A stretch of DNA of 35,358 nt from Reyranella sp. (GCA_030684475.1 JAUXWB010000113.1:1-35358), one strand, 5' to 3'; positions 7,967 through 15,972 are shown, counted from the first letter of the stretch. Program-made: numbers and translations. Notes: generated from the letters alone by a model not told the origin.

Positions 7967-8041
7967 GCTGCCGTAGCTCAGTGGTAGAGCACCCCCTTGG
8001 TAAGGGGGAGGTCCACAGTTCAATCCTGTGCGGCAGCACCA
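7967..8041 (+). tRNA. tRNA-Thr (anticodon GGT)
   Basis: A complete cloverleaf of 75 nt. The acceptor stem is GCTGCCG/CGGCAGC, the D arm GCTC...GAGC, and the anticodon stem CCCCC/GGGGG around loop TTGGTAA (anticodon GGT). The variable loop is AGGTC and the T arm CACAG/CTGTG around TTCAATC. The discriminator base is A and CCA is encoded at 8039-8041. Confidence 0.97.
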
Positions 8042-8063
8042 TTTCCCGGAAGGACACTCGACG

Positions 8064-8336
8064 ATGTTGACCCGGACGTTCGTTCTCGCCCTCCTCCTCG
8101 CTCTTCCCACCGCCGCGCAGGCGGACCAGGCGGCCGCCTCGGCGTGTGCGAACCAGCTTACGCCCAACGGCCGAATGATCTACGACAAGACCGCGCCCAC
8201 GGTGACGGCCAAGACCGACATCAAGGACGCCGTGACCGGCGTCGCCCGGCCGCTGGTGATGAACGGCACGATGTCGCGCGATGCTGCCCGTCCCGCCGCC
8301 GAGGCAGCGGGCGAGTGCCTAAAGCTGCTGAAGTAG
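8064..8336 (+). CDS. Small secreted (periplasmic) protein of unknown function
   Basis: A 90-aa protein that begins only 22 bp after the tRNA-Thr gene, with GGAAGGA in front of ATG 8064. Residues 1-20 are a Sec signal peptide ending in AQA (MLTRTFVLALLLALPTAAQA). The mature part has two cysteines (SACANQ and GECLKLLK), a plausible disulfide, and a short helical body. No family is recognised. It might be transcribed together with the tRNA, since no promoter is visible between them. A hairpin follows the stop codon. Confidence 0.7.
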   Translation: MLTRTFVLALLLALPTAAQADQAAASACANQLTPNGRMIYDKTAPTVTAKTDIKDAVTGVARPLVMNGTMSRDAARPAAEAAGECLKLLK

Positions 8337-8360
8337 CGCGCGCCGGCTTCGCGTGCGCTA
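8334..8360. terminator. Hairpin between convergent genes, probable bidirectional terminator
   Basis: TAGCGCGCGC (8334-8343) pairs with GCGTGCGCTA (8351-8360) at 9 of 10 positions around the loop CGGCTTC. It includes the stop codon region of the small secreted protein and reaches the 3' end of the solute-binding protein gene on the other strand. No long T-tract follows in either direction, so strength is uncertain. Confidence 0.5.
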
Positions 8361-9695
8361 GTGGCGCGAGAAGCTTTCCACTTCCTTGGCCGCCCAATCG
8401 AGGGTCTTCTCCATGGCCTCGCCCTTGAAGTGGCGGACCGCCATCTGCGTCTGGATGGCATGGACGTAGATGCCCTCGCCGATCCTGTGCGGCGCCGGGG
8501 CGCCGGCGATCGACAGGATCTGGTGATTGAACGGATCGGGGTAGTGGAAGAGCGTGCCCTTGGGTGGCGCCTCCTCCGCCCAAACCTTTAGGGTCGTCAG
8601 GTTGGCGAACGAGGGCAGGTCGTAGCCGCCCGAGGCGATCACCATCTTCTCGATCGCAGCCGGCTGCGACAGGTGAGTGATCAAGCTCTTGCCCGCCGAC
8701 TGGTTCTTGCTGAAGTTCCAGACGCCCCAGAAATACGGCACGAACGGCGCGTAGCGACCCTTGGGTCCGGCGGCGAAGCCGTGCGTCCAGAGCTGCTCGG
8801 CAACTTTCGGCGCATCGCGCGTGGCGACCGCCCAGGCGCTGGGCGGGTTCATGATCAGCGCACCCTTGCCCGAGACCAGCCATTTGTCGTTCGAGGCATC
8901 ATCCCAGACCGGCGAGTCGACCGGCAGGAAGGCCATCAGGCGCTTGTAGTAGTCGAGCGCCTGGCGGACCTCGTCGCTCTTGACCGTAATGTTGCCCTTC
9001 TTGTTCACGAGCTGGGCGCCGAAGCCGTGGAAGATCGCGCCCGCGGTGTCGACATTGTCGCTGGTCTTGCCAACCCCGATGCCGAACGGGTGACCGCCCT
9101 TGTGGCAGGCCTCGGCCGCCTTGAGGAAGGTGTCGAAGGTCCACGCATCAGCCTTGGGCGGCGAACCAACCGGATACATCGCCTGGACATCGATGCCGGC
9201 CAGCCGCTTCATCAGGTCGATGCGCGAGCACGGCCCATGGATCTGGCTGCCGACTGTGGCGGGTACCGCCAGCCACTTGCCGTCGATCTTGCCGAGATAC
9301 TCGACCGCGGGATTGACCGCGCCGTTGGTCTTGATCAACTGCTCCATGACGTCGTTCATCGGCACCAGATACGGCGCATAGCGCGCCGGCCGCCAGGCCG
9401 CGAAAGCGAACACGTCGTGGCCGGACTTGGCCTGCGCTTCGGCCGCGCCCGTCAGCAGGAGCTTGTTGCCCCGCGAGGTGATGTAGTCGATCGTGACCTC
9501 GGCCTTCTCCTTCGCCGCCCACTCCTCGATCAACGCCCGAGTGGCGTTGTTGGCGTTGGGCACCCAGTGATCCCACAGCGCCAGGGAGAGCTTTCCGGCA
9601 GCATGGACGCCGCGCACGAACGGGCCGGCCACGAGCGCGACCGACGCGGCAGTGCCGACGACGAGGCGACGGCGCGCGACCTCTCCCGGAGCCAT
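8358..9695 (-). CDS. ABC transporter substrate-binding protein (Tat-exported, carbohydrate type)
   Basis: A 445-aa extracellular solute-binding protein of family 1. The N-terminus has a twin-arginine signal (ARRRLVVGTAASVALVAGPF) ending near VHAAGK. The mature start SLALWDHWVPNANNATRAL and the later SGKGALIMNPPSAWAVA block are typical of sugar/polyol-binding proteins of the MalE group. It should capture a solute in the periplasm and deliver it to a membrane permease. No permease or ATPase gene lies in the window, so it is an orphan here. The start ATG 9695 is the obvious one, ahead of the twin-arginine motif. Confidence 0.85.
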   Translation of the reverse strand: MAPGEVARRRLVVGTAASVALVAGPFVRGVHAAGKLSLALWDHWVPNANNATRALIEEWAAKEKAEVTIDYITSRGNKLLLTGAAEAQAKSGHDVFAFAAWRPARYAPYLVPMNDVMEQLIKTNGAVNPAVEYLGKIDGKWLAVPATVGSQIHGPCSRIDLMKRLAGIDVQAMYPVGSPPKADAWTFDTFLKAAEACHKGGHPFGIGVGKTSDNVDTAGAIFHGFGAQLVNKKGNITVKSDEVRQALDYYKRLMAFLPVDSPVWDDASNDKWLVSGKGALIMNPPSAWAVATRDAPKVAEQLWTHGFAAGPKGRYAPFVPYFWGVWNFSKNQSAGKSLITHLSQPAAIEKMVIASGGYDLPSFANLTTLKVWAEEAPPKGTLFHYPDPFNHQILSIAGAPAPHRIGEGIYVHAIQTQMAVRHFKGEAMEKTLDWAAKEVESFSRH

Positions 9696-9928
9696 TCCTT
9701 CCTCCCGAGACGAGGGCTCTGCTCTTTTTTGGTCAGGTGAACTTCGGGTTCAACGCTAGGGAGGTTTCGCCAGCCGGGCAATGGAATTCCGTCTGACGGT
9801 GCTGGAATTTGCGCTATATCGCGCAACCGGCGGGAACTGCTCTCCGCCCTCCGACACTGCGTTCGAGCAGGAAACAGCGCCACCATTTAGATTAGTATGC
9901 GATGCAGGAAAGACCGAGGGAGGAAGCG

Positions 9929-11194
9929 ATGCGCCTGCTGATCGAGCACGCCAATGTGTGGGACGGGAGCGGTGCGCCACCGTTCCTGGGCCAGGTCCTG
10001 ATCGAGAACGAACGAATTCTAGCAATGGCGCCGCAATCCGAAACGCTGGACGCTGATGGTGCGGAGCGGCTCGATGCCCGAGGCAAGTTCCTGATGCCCG
10101 GCCTGGTCGAGGGCCATGCCCATCTCTCCTTCGTCGACACACCGCGCGGCACGGCGCTGGGCGAACTGCCGCCGGAGGACCACGCGCTGCTGACGATGGA
10201 CGCCGCGCGAAAACTGCTGGGCGCGGGCTTCACCAGCGCCTGCTCCGCGGCCGCGGCCAAGATCCGTCTCGACGTCGCGGTGCGCGACGCCATCGAGCGC
10301 GGCCTGACCGACGGCCCACGGCTGCTCGCGGCAAGCCCCGAACTCACCGTCACCGGCGGCCTCGGCGACGGCCGCCGCCTGCACCTGCACCAGGACAGCT
10401 TCGGCGTCGCCGTCGACGGGCCCGACGAGGTTCGCCGCATGGCGCGGCTCTGCCTGCGCGAGGGCTGCGACACCATCAAGCTCAACATCTCGGGTGACTA
10501 CGGCACCGAGTCGGCGTTGGCCGAGGCCACGGTCATGACCGACGCCGAGGTCGCAGCCGGGGTCGAGGCCGCGCATGCGATCGGCCGCCGGGTCGCTGCC
10601 CACGCGCGGGCCTCCGAATCGGTGAAGCGGGCGCTGCGCAACGGCGTTGACATCATCTATCACTGCGACTTCGCCGACGAAGAGGCGCTCGACATGCTGG
10701 AAGCGCAGAAGGACCGCGTCTTCACCGGCCCGGCAATCGGAATCGTGCTCGCCCGCCTGGAAAGCCTGCGCGGCGACAATTCCTGGCAGGGCCAGGGTTT
10801 CCTCGAGCGGCTGAAGCCGCTCTACGAGGCGACCTGCCGCACGCACCACGAGATGCGCAAGCGTGGCATCCGCATCGTGATCGGCGGTGACTACGGCTTC
10901 GCCGCCAACCCGCAGGGCACCAATGCGCGCGACCTCGAGCATTTCGTGAGGCATTTCGGCTTCAGCCCGAGCGAGGCGCTGCAGGCCGCAACCCGCACCG
11001 GCGGCGAGATCATGAAACGCGGTCACGAACTCGGCCAGATCAGGCCGGGTTTCCTCGCCGACCTGCTGCTGGTCGATGGCGATCCGCTCCAGGATGTGAA
11101 GGTGCTGCAGGACAACAAGCGCTTCGCTTTCGTCATGAAGGGCGGCGTGCGCTACCTGCCGTGCGAGGGCTCGCCGCACGTGCGGCGGATGTGA
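9929..11194 (+). CDS. Amidohydrolase (imidazolonepropionase-like)
   Basis: A 421-aa metal-dependent amidohydrolase. The N-terminal beta-sandwich begins MRLLIEHANVWDGSG, and the first metal pair is HAH (His63, His65). A lysine in CDTIKLNISGD is likely the bridging residue, later His residues lie in VAAHARAS and IIYHCDF, and the catalytic Asp lies in VIGGDYGF. The C-terminal GFLADLLLVDGDPLQDV strand is typical. The group hydrolyses cyclic amides or dipeptides; the substrate is unknown. ATG 9929 is preferred to ATG 9902 because GGGAGGAAG lies just upstream. The divergent solute-binding protein gene may supply its substrate, but this is only proximity. Confidence 0.85.
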   Translation: MRLLIEHANVWDGSGAPPFLGQVLIENERILAMAPQSETLDADGAERLDARGKFLMPGLVEGHAHLSFVDTPRGTALGELPPEDHALLTMDAARKLLGAGFTSACSAAAAKIRLDVAVRDAIERGLTDGPRLLAASPELTVTGGLGDGRRLHLHQDSFGVAVDGPDEVRRMARLCLREGCDTIKLNISGDYGTESALAEATVMTDAEVAAGVEAAHAIGRRVAAHARASESVKRALRNGVDIIYHCDFADEEALDMLEAQKDRVFTGPAIGIVLARLESLRGDNSWQGQGFLERLKPLYEATCRTHHEMRKRGIRIVIGGDYGFAANPQGTNARDLEHFVRHFGFSPSEALQAATRTGGEIMKRGHELGQIRPGFLADLLLVDGDPLQDVKVLQDNKRFAFVMKGGVRYLPCEGSPHVRRM

Positions 11195-11217
11195 CGAAGG
11201 AAGCCCATGGGAAGCCC

Positions 11218-11793
11218 ATGTCATTGCACGCCAAGCCGATCGATGCGGTCGATTCGCCTCGCCACAGCATCAAGGTCAGACTCACGAAGCTCCGACAGCT
11301 GTTCAATTCCCTGGATCCCTCGCCCTTCCACGAGCAAGATCTCGACAGCGACGCCGAGACTTACATCTTCGAGTCGGCCAACGAGCATCCCCTGGCCGAA
11401 CCGATCGAGTTGGTGGTCCATCTGCCGGCCGACCAGCTGAGCCTGCCGGAATGCGGCGACCTCGAGCGAGCCATCAGGCATTACTTTGCCTATCGTGCCC
11501 AGGAAACGCGCCGCCGCATGCGGTTCCAGTTCCGCGAGGGGCGCTCGGCGCTGGCGATCGGCCTCGCCTTCCTCATCCTTTGCATGACCCTGCGCCAACT
11601 CGCCCTCCTCCTGCCGAGCGACACCCTGGGACGGATCCTGCAGGAGGGGCTCCTGATTCTCGGCTGGGTCGCAATGTGGCGGCCGCTGCAGATCTTTCTC
11701 TACGATTGGTGGCCGATCCGCCGCCAAGCTCGGATCTACGACAAGCTGGCCCGGATGCGGGTCGCCATCCTGCCGTACGACCCGACGGACTGA
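11218..11793 (+). CDS. Two-TM protein of unknown function
   Basis: A 191-aa protein with a soluble N-terminal ~100 residues, rich in acidic patches, and an arginine-rich stretch (QETRRRMRFQFREGR). Two hydrophobic helices follow (about 115-165: ALAIGLAFLILCMTL and GRILQEGLLILGWVAMW), then a cationic tail (WPIRRQARIYDKLARMR). I do not recognise the family. It starts 24 bp after the amidohydrolase stop. The start lies in a tandem GAAGCCCATG repeat: ATG 11207 is out of frame, while ATG 11218 is in frame with the long ORF. It converges on fixK with a 24-bp gap. Confidence 0.65.
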   Translation: MSLHAKPIDAVDSPRHSIKVRLTKLRQLFNSLDPSPFHEQDLDSDAETYIFESANEHPLAEPIELVVHLPADQLSLPECGDLERAIRHYFAYRAQETRRRMRFQFREGRSALAIGLAFLILCMTLRQLALLLPSDTLGRILQEGLLILGWVAMWRPLQIFLYDWWPIRRQARIYDKLARMRVAILPYDPTD

Positions 11794-11817
11794 CGTCAGA
11801 AGATCGCGACACGACCC

Positions 11818-12516
11818 TCAAGCGTCGAGCTGTCGAAGCGCCGCCTTGTCGCAGAGCACGACCGAGCGGCTGGCGGCGGCCAGCTTGATCAGGCCATCGC
11901 GGGCGAACTGCGTCAGAGTGCGCGAAACCGTCTCGATGGTGAGACCGAGATGGTCGGCGATGTCGGATCTCTGCATCGGCAGATCGAAACTGTCGCCCTT
12001 GGCGATCCGCTTCGACATGTCGAGGAGGAAGGTCGCGATCCGCTCCTGGGCGGACTTGCGCCCGAGCAGCATCATGTGGTCGTGGGCGCGCTCGAGGTTG
12101 TGCATCAGAGACGCCATGACCTGGTCGCCCAACGAGGGATCTTCCTGGGCGATCACCGCAAAGCGGCGGCGGCGGAACATGACGACCGAGGCGTCCTCGA
12201 CAGCCTCGGCGGAGAAGCGATGCTGCTCGCCGGGCTCGAGTCCGAAGATGTCGCCGGCGAGATGGAATTCGTCGATCTGACGGCGGCCATCGCTCAGCAG
12301 CTTGTAGGTCCGGACGGTTCCCGACACGACCTTGTAGAAGAACTCGGAAGGGTCGCCCTCGGCGAAGAGCTCTTCGCCCCGCGTCAGCTTCCGCGTCACG
12401 CCCGGGAGCGTTGCGGCCTTTTCGGTGCCGCGCGCGCGCATCGCGGGAAAGCCTTGAAACACGACGGTTGCTGCGGTCGCTACCCTGGAACCATTGGTCG
12501 CGGTGTAAGCCTGCAT
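11818..12516 (-). CDS. fixK: Crp/Fnr-family regulator, FixK type
   Basis: A 232-aa transcription factor. A cyclic-nucleotide-binding-like beta roll (about 45-130: GEELFAEGDPSEFFYKVVSG, then LLSDGRRQIDEFHLAGDIFG) is followed by the dimer helix and a winged helix-turn-helix whose recognition helix contains ETVSR (Glu195, Ser198, Arg199). These residues read TTGA half-sites in FNR/FixK. There is no N-terminal cysteine cluster, so it cannot hold an FNR-type 4Fe-4S cluster; this fits FixK, whose expression is controlled by FixJ. From memory of Bradyrhizobium FixK2, a redox-sensitive Cys precedes the HTH; here that place reads LPMQRSD. ATG 12516 follows GGGAGG. Confidence 0.9.
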   Translation of the reverse strand: MQAYTATNGSRVATAATVVFQGFPAMRARGTEKAATLPGVTRKLTRGEELFAEGDPSEFFYKVVSGTVRTYKLLSDGRRQIDEFHLAGDIFGLEPGEQHRFSAEAVEDASVVMFRRRRFAVIAQEDPSLGDQVMASLMHNLERAHDHMMLLGRKSAQERIATFLLDMSKRIAKGDSFDLPMQRSDIADHLGLTIETVSRTLTQFARDGLIKLAAASRSVVLCDKAALRQLDA

Positions 12517-12592
12517 CGAACCCTCCCGATCTGAACCGTTGAAGCGGCTTCTGGGTACCGCGCGGCCGGAGGATCCACCACTCAGGTCAAAA

Positions 12593-12612
12593 CCTAAGGG
12601 ATTCTACGTAGG
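12593..12612 (-). promoter_or_regulatory. Candidate FixJ binding site upstream of fixK
   Basis: On the minus strand the sequence contains CCTACGTAG with a TACGTA core (12605-12610), followed by AATCCCTTAGG. TACGTA-type cores are known for FixJ and other LuxR-type response regulators. The core lies about 90 bp upstream of the fixK start, a normal activator position, and fixJ is two genes away. The assignment is inference. Confidence 0.5.
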
Positions 12613-12739
12613 CAGGGGGAAACTAGGCTTGGAATCCGGCCCGCCACCTCGGCTTGGCGATCTCCGGACCGAAGCGGAACAGGCTCATGGCCAGCGGCCA
12701 GCCCAGCACGTCCTGTGGTCTCTTCGGCGGCCACCGCCG

Positions 12740-13129
12740 TCAGGCGGCCGTCGCCAGGATCGATCGAATCCCTTCGACAAGGGCACCATCCGACAGAGGC
12801 TTTTCCAGCACCTGCCTGATGCCCGACTTTGCCGCTCGCCGGCGCAGGTCGTCCGATACCCGACCGGTGATCAGAATGACCGGCAAACCCACCTTGCGGG
12901 CGCGCAATTGATCGGTCAATTGGAGCCCGTCCATGATGGGCATGCGGTAGTCGATAATGAGGCAGCCGCGCGCCGGCAGACTTGCCTCGGCAAGAAGCGC
13001 CGATGCTCCATCATAGAGACGTACGTCAAGGCCCTCGACTTCCAGGAGGAACTTGAGCGCGCTCCGCACAGCGGCATCGTCGTCGACGACGAGCACGGTG
13101 CCGGCTTCCTGATTGGATTCAGTGGGCAT
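12740..13129 (-). CDS. Stand-alone response-regulator receiver protein
   Basis: A 129-aa protein consisting of one CheY-like receiver domain. It shows the acidic pocket VVDDDAAV (~15-20), the phosphoacceptor Asp60 in LIIDYRMP, the Thr/Ser switch in VILITGRV, and Lys in LEKPL. There is no output domain. It lies between fixK and fixJ; I recall a single-receiver gene at the same place beside Bradyrhizobium fixK2/fixJ. It may compete for phosphate from FixL or damp the cascade; both are inference. ATG 13129 is used; ATG 13138 is three codons upstream. A TTG at 13177 lies inside the FixK box and is unlikely to be the start. Confidence 0.82.
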   Translation of the reverse strand: MPTESNQEAGTVLVVDDDAAVRSALKFLLEVEGLDVRLYDGASALLAEASLPARGCLIIDYRMPIMDGLQLTDQLRARKVGLPVILITGRVSDDLRRRAAKSGIRQVLEKPLSDGALVEGIRSILATAA

Positions 13130-13163
13130 TCTGAACATTTGGCACGGGCCGGGTGCCGCGACC

Positions 13164-13177
13164 TTGATCTGTCTCAA
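13164..13177. promoter_or_regulatory. FixK/FNR box upstream of the receiver gene
   Basis: TTGATCTGTCTCAA matches the TTGAT-N4-ATCAA consensus with one mismatch. Its centre (13170.5) is 41.5 bp upstream of base 13129, the first base of the likely start codon. That is the class II spacing to a transcription start, so the mRNA could begin at the ATG itself. The box also sits between this gene and the end of fixJ (stop at 13204). Confidence 0.6.
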
Positions 13178-13203
13178 GCTCGTTGGCGGCCAGAACGCCC
13201 CGA

Positions 13204-13818
13204 CTAGGGTGCGGAATCCAGGAGAATGGCCATTCGCACGAGCTCCGACAGGCTGTCAGCCCGCATCTTGGTCATGACGTTCGCGCGATAGACTTCGACG
13301 GTTCGCGAACTGATCCCGAGCTCATGAGCGATGATCTTGTTCGGCTTGCCGGCCACGAGACCAGCAAGGACGTCGTGCTCCCGTTCCGACAGGGACTGCG
13401 CGCGTCGGCCGATCTCTACAGTCCGCGCCTCCAGCTCGGCGGCGCGGACGTGGCGGTCGAGCGCCGACCCGATGGCCCCCAGCAGGACGTCGTCGTCGAA
13501 CGGCTTTTCGATGAAGTCGACCGCGCCGGCCTTCATCGCCTGCACCGCCAGGGCAATGTCGCCGTGGCCGGTGATCACGATGACGGGCAATCCCACCTTC
13601 AGCGTCCGCAGCTGGCGCTGCAGCTCCAGCCCGTCCATCCCCGGCATGCGGATGTCGGTGACGACACAGCCGTTCTGGACGCCGGGCAAGGCCTCGAGAA
13701 ATGCAACAGCCGATTCGTGGACGCGTACGGCATAGCCAGCCGTGCTGAGCAGAAAGGCCAGCGATTGCCGGACGGCGACATCGTCATCGATGACATGGAC
13801 GATCTGGCTATTCGACAA
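13204..13818 (-). CDS. fixJ: Response regulator FixJ
   Basis: A 204-aa two-domain regulator. The receiver domain (1-~120) has DDD at 11-13, phosphoacceptor Asp55 in VVTDIRMPGMDGLEL, VIVITGHGDIALAVQAMKAG and the Lys of IEKPF. The LuxR-type helix-turn-helix (about 140-200) contains LSEREHDVLAGLVAGKPNKI and ISSRTVEVYRANVMTKM. All of this is FixJ-like. Phospho-FixJ activates fixK in known systems. The start is TTG at 13818, not ATG; the GGAGGA about 10 bases upstream supports it, and no other start fits the domain. It overlaps the 3' end of fixL by 11 bp, indicating coupling. Confidence 0.93.
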   Translation of the reverse strand: MSNSQIVHVIDDDVAVRQSLAFLLSTAGYAVRVHESAVAFLEALPGVQNGCVVTDIRMPGMDGLELQRQLRTLKVGLPVIVITGHGDIALAVQAMKAGAVDFIEKPFDDDVLLGAIGSALDRHVRAAELEARTVEIGRRAQSLSEREHDVLAGLVAGKPNKIIAHELGISSRTVEVYRANVMTKMRADSLSELVRMAILLDSAP

Positions 13819-14986
13819 GGGACTTTTCCTCCCCTTTCACGGCACGCAGGGTGAACCGGAAGATCGTACCGCCGTCCTGTCGCGAGTCGACCCAGATCTT
13901 GCCACCGTGCGCTTCCACGATGGTTCTGCAGATCGACAGGCCGAGGCCCATGCCCTTGTGCTTGGTGGTGACAAAAGGCTGGAAGAGACGCGCCATGACT
14001 TCCGGCGTGATCCCGGTTCCGGTGTCCGCGACACTCACCTCCACCATGTCATCGCCAACCGAAGTGGTTGCGATGTCCAATTCACGCCGCTGCCCGCCTT
14101 CGGACATGATCTCGATCGCATTGCGAATCAGATTGACCAGGACCTGCTGGATCTGGATGCGATCTGCGAGCACGAGATCCAAAGCTGGGTCGAGCCGGAA
14201 GGACACCCGCACGGCGTTCTCCTTGGCCCCGATCAGGGCCACGGTGCTGGCGTCCTCGATGAGCTTTGGCAGGCTTTCGACTCGACGCTCGCTTTCGCCA
14301 CGCGCCACGAATTCGCGCAGGTGGCGAATGATCGCGCCGGCGCGCAACGCCTGGTCCGCCGCCTTGCCGATCGCCTCACGGAGCACACCCGCCTCTTCTC
14401 CAGCCATGCGTTCGAGCAGGCGCCGGCTGCCCTTCAGGTAGTTCGCGATGGCGGTCAGGGGCTGGTTGATCTCGTGCGCCAGCGTCGATGCCATCTCGCC
14501 AAGCGCCATGAAGCGGGACATATGGGTCACTTCCGACTGCAGCTCCCTGAGTCGGCTCTCCGTCAATTGCTGGTCGGTCAGGTCGCGAATGAAGCCGGTG
14601 AAGTAATGCCTGTCGGCTGATTGCAATTCGCCGACCGTCAGATGCATCGGAAAGGTCGAGCCGTCCTTGCGCCGCCCGGTGACAACCCGCCCGATCCCTA
14701 TGATCCGGCGCTCGCGGGTGGCCAGATAGCGTTTGAGATAGGCATCATGCTGTTCATGGTGGGGACTCGCCATGAGCATGTCGACGTTCCGCCCGACGAC
14801 CTCGCTCTTCGCATATCCGAACAGCCGCTCGGCTGTTGCGCTCAGCGATTCGACCCGGCCCTGCTCGTCGATGATGATCATGGCATCGGGGACCGTCTGC
14901 AGAATCGACTGCAGGCGCGCGTCTGCTGCTTTCAGAGCGGCGGTCAGGCTCTCGAGGTCCTGTGGCATCGAGGTCGGTACGGGCAT
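13808..14986 (-). CDS. fixL: Oxygen-sensing heme PAS histidine kinase FixL
   Basis: A 392-aa soluble sensor kinase with a single PAS domain (about 21-138), the heme PAS of FixL. The proximal heme ligand is His80 in EQHDAYL, and the distal Arg100 in IIGIGRVV matches the oxygen-sensing Arg of Bradyrhizobium FixL. The phosphoacceptor His171 lies in LAHEINQPL, followed by a complete HATPase domain (N box NLIRNAIEIM, G1 VADTGTGITP, G2 GMGLGLSI). There are no membrane helices, unlike Sinorhizobium FixL, and only one PAS. It should release O2 and autophosphorylate under microaerobiosis. ATG 14986 is chosen; GTG 15037 or ATG 15019 would extend it. Confidence 0.93.
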   Translation of the reverse strand: MPVPTSMPQDLESLTAALKAADARLQSILQTVPDAMIIIDEQGRVESLSATAERLFGYAKSEVVGRNVDMLMASPHHEQHDAYLKRYLATRERRIIGIGRVVTGRRKDGSTFPMHLTVGELQSADRHYFTGFIRDLTDQQLTESRLRELQSEVTHMSRFMALGEMASTLAHEINQPLTAIANYLKGSRRLLERMAGEEAGVLREAIGKAADQALRAGAIIRHLREFVARGESERRVESLPKLIEDASTVALIGAKENAVRVSFRLDPALDLVLADRIQIQQVLVNLIRNAIEIMSEGGQRRELDIATTSVGDDMVEVSVADTGTGITPEVMARLFQPFVTTKHKGMGLGLSICRTIVEAHGGKIWVDSRQDGGTIFRFTLRAVKGEEKSLVE

Positions 14987-15040
14987 CGCTTCCAGTCTGC
15001 TGTATTTCCCGCAGATCATACCACTTCGCAAGTTCACACG

Positions 15041-15697
15041 GTGGCCGCCGATGCCTCCGTCTATGACGCGGCACAGGTGCTGCCGAACGCCGGAATCAGC
15101 GCCGCGCCGGTTGCCGACGCCGACGGTACGTTGATCGGCATCGTGAGCGAGGCCGACCTGATGTATCGGTCGGAGATCGGCACGGCTCCCGGCAAGTCAT
15201 GGCTGCAGCGGCCCCTGTCAGACGACGCGTTCCTGGCCCGCGACTACATCCGCGCCCACTCCCATCGCGTTGCTGACGTCATGACCAGGAATCTGGTGAC
15301 CTCGGACGAACATGCGACCTTGGGCGAAATTGCAACCCTTATGCAGCGCCACCGCGTGAAGCGCATCCCGATCGTGCGCGACCGCAAGGTGGTTGGCATC
15401 GTGAGCCGCGTCAACCTTCTGCAGGGCCTGCTCGCCCGGAAGAAAGCTTCGTCGGAGGACCAGACCGTCAACGAGACCGTGCGCGCCCTTGTGACATCCG
15501 AACTCGCCCGACACGCCTGGGCGACCAGTCAGACGAGTTGTGTCGTGGCCGACAATGGCGTCGTGCACCTCTGGGGTTTCGTCAACAGCGACACCGTGCG
15601 AGACGCCTACCGGATCGCCGCCGAGAATATCCGAGGCGTGAAGCGCGTCGAGAATCATATGAAGGTGCTGCCTCCCGAAGCGCGTATGGGCGTATAG
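15041..15697 (+). CDS. CBS domain pair with C-terminal BON domain, 5' end damaged
   Basis: Two CBS domains (VHTVAADASVYDAAQVL ... GTLIGIVSEADL; then RVADVMTRNLVTSDEHATLG ... KVVGIVSRVNLL) are followed by a BON domain (about the last 70 residues, WGFVNSDTVRDAYRIA and GVKRVENHMKVL). Such proteins bind adenine nucleotides and membranes. The first CBS lacks the usual start: the frame upstream reads DHTTSQVHTV where family members read DVMTTxVxTV, and no in-frame ATG exists before GTG 15041. A few lost bases (GATgtCATgACC) would explain this. It lies head-to-head with fixL. Either a GTG start makes a shortened protein, or this is a recent pseudogene. Confidence 0.7.
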   Translation: MAADASVYDAAQVLPNAGISAAPVADADGTLIGIVSEADLMYRSEIGTAPGKSWLQRPLSDDAFLARDYIRAHSHRVADVMTRNLVTSDEHATLGEIATLMQRHRVKRIPIVRDRKVVGIVSRVNLLQGLLARKKASSEDQTVNETVRALVTSELARHAWATSQTSCVVADNGVVHLWGFVNSDTVRDAYRIAAENIRGVKRVENHMKVLPPEARMGV

Positions 15698-15717
15698 CCC
15701 GCTGGCGGAGCAGCTTC

Positions 15718-15933
15718 CTAGGGCCGCATGAAGACGAACGGCGTGTCGTCGTCGAGATTGTCGGCGGCGCCCGTCAGCTCCGCGGCAATATCGTCATTCG
15801 AGCGTTTGGTCTTGAACAACCGAATTGCCTCCGACAACAGGCAACGCGCGACCACGTCGTCGGAAATCGACTGCGCCGATGCCTCGTCCAGTGCGGCTTG
15901 TACATGCTTCGAGACAAGCTGATAGGCGCTCAT
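15718..15933 (-). CDS. Small 71-aa protein downstream of hemN
   Basis: A 71-aa soluble, acidic protein starting at ATG 15933 behind GAGGAG (the longer frame to 15963 lacks this support). It is helical: QLVSKHVQAALDEASAQSI, then a middle with one Cys (VVARCLLSEAIRLFKTKRS), and an acidic tail (NLDDDTPFVFMRP). No domain is recognised. It lies 39 bp after the hemN stop on the same strand, so it is probably in the hemN transcript and hence under the FixK box at 17354. A role linked to low-oxygen heme synthesis is only inferred from position. Confidence 0.65.
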   Translation of the reverse strand: MSAYQLVSKHVQAALDEASAQSISDDVVARCLLSEAIRLFKTKRSNDDIAAELTGAADNLDDDTPFVFMRP

Positions 15934-15972
15934 GGATGATACTCCTCTTCTGCGTTGGATCACCGGCCGTCA

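Noticed and set aside
7802-8167. An extended N-terminus for the amidohydrolase reading through the tRNA region (minus strand)
   Set aside because: The peptide there is the reverse translation of the tRNA-Thr gene, a well-known artefact, and a ribosome site supports ATG 7801.
14621-15040. An upstream extension of the CBS-BON reading frame starting at 14621
   Set aside because: It runs antisense through the fixL PAS and kinase-linker coding region and encodes no domain.
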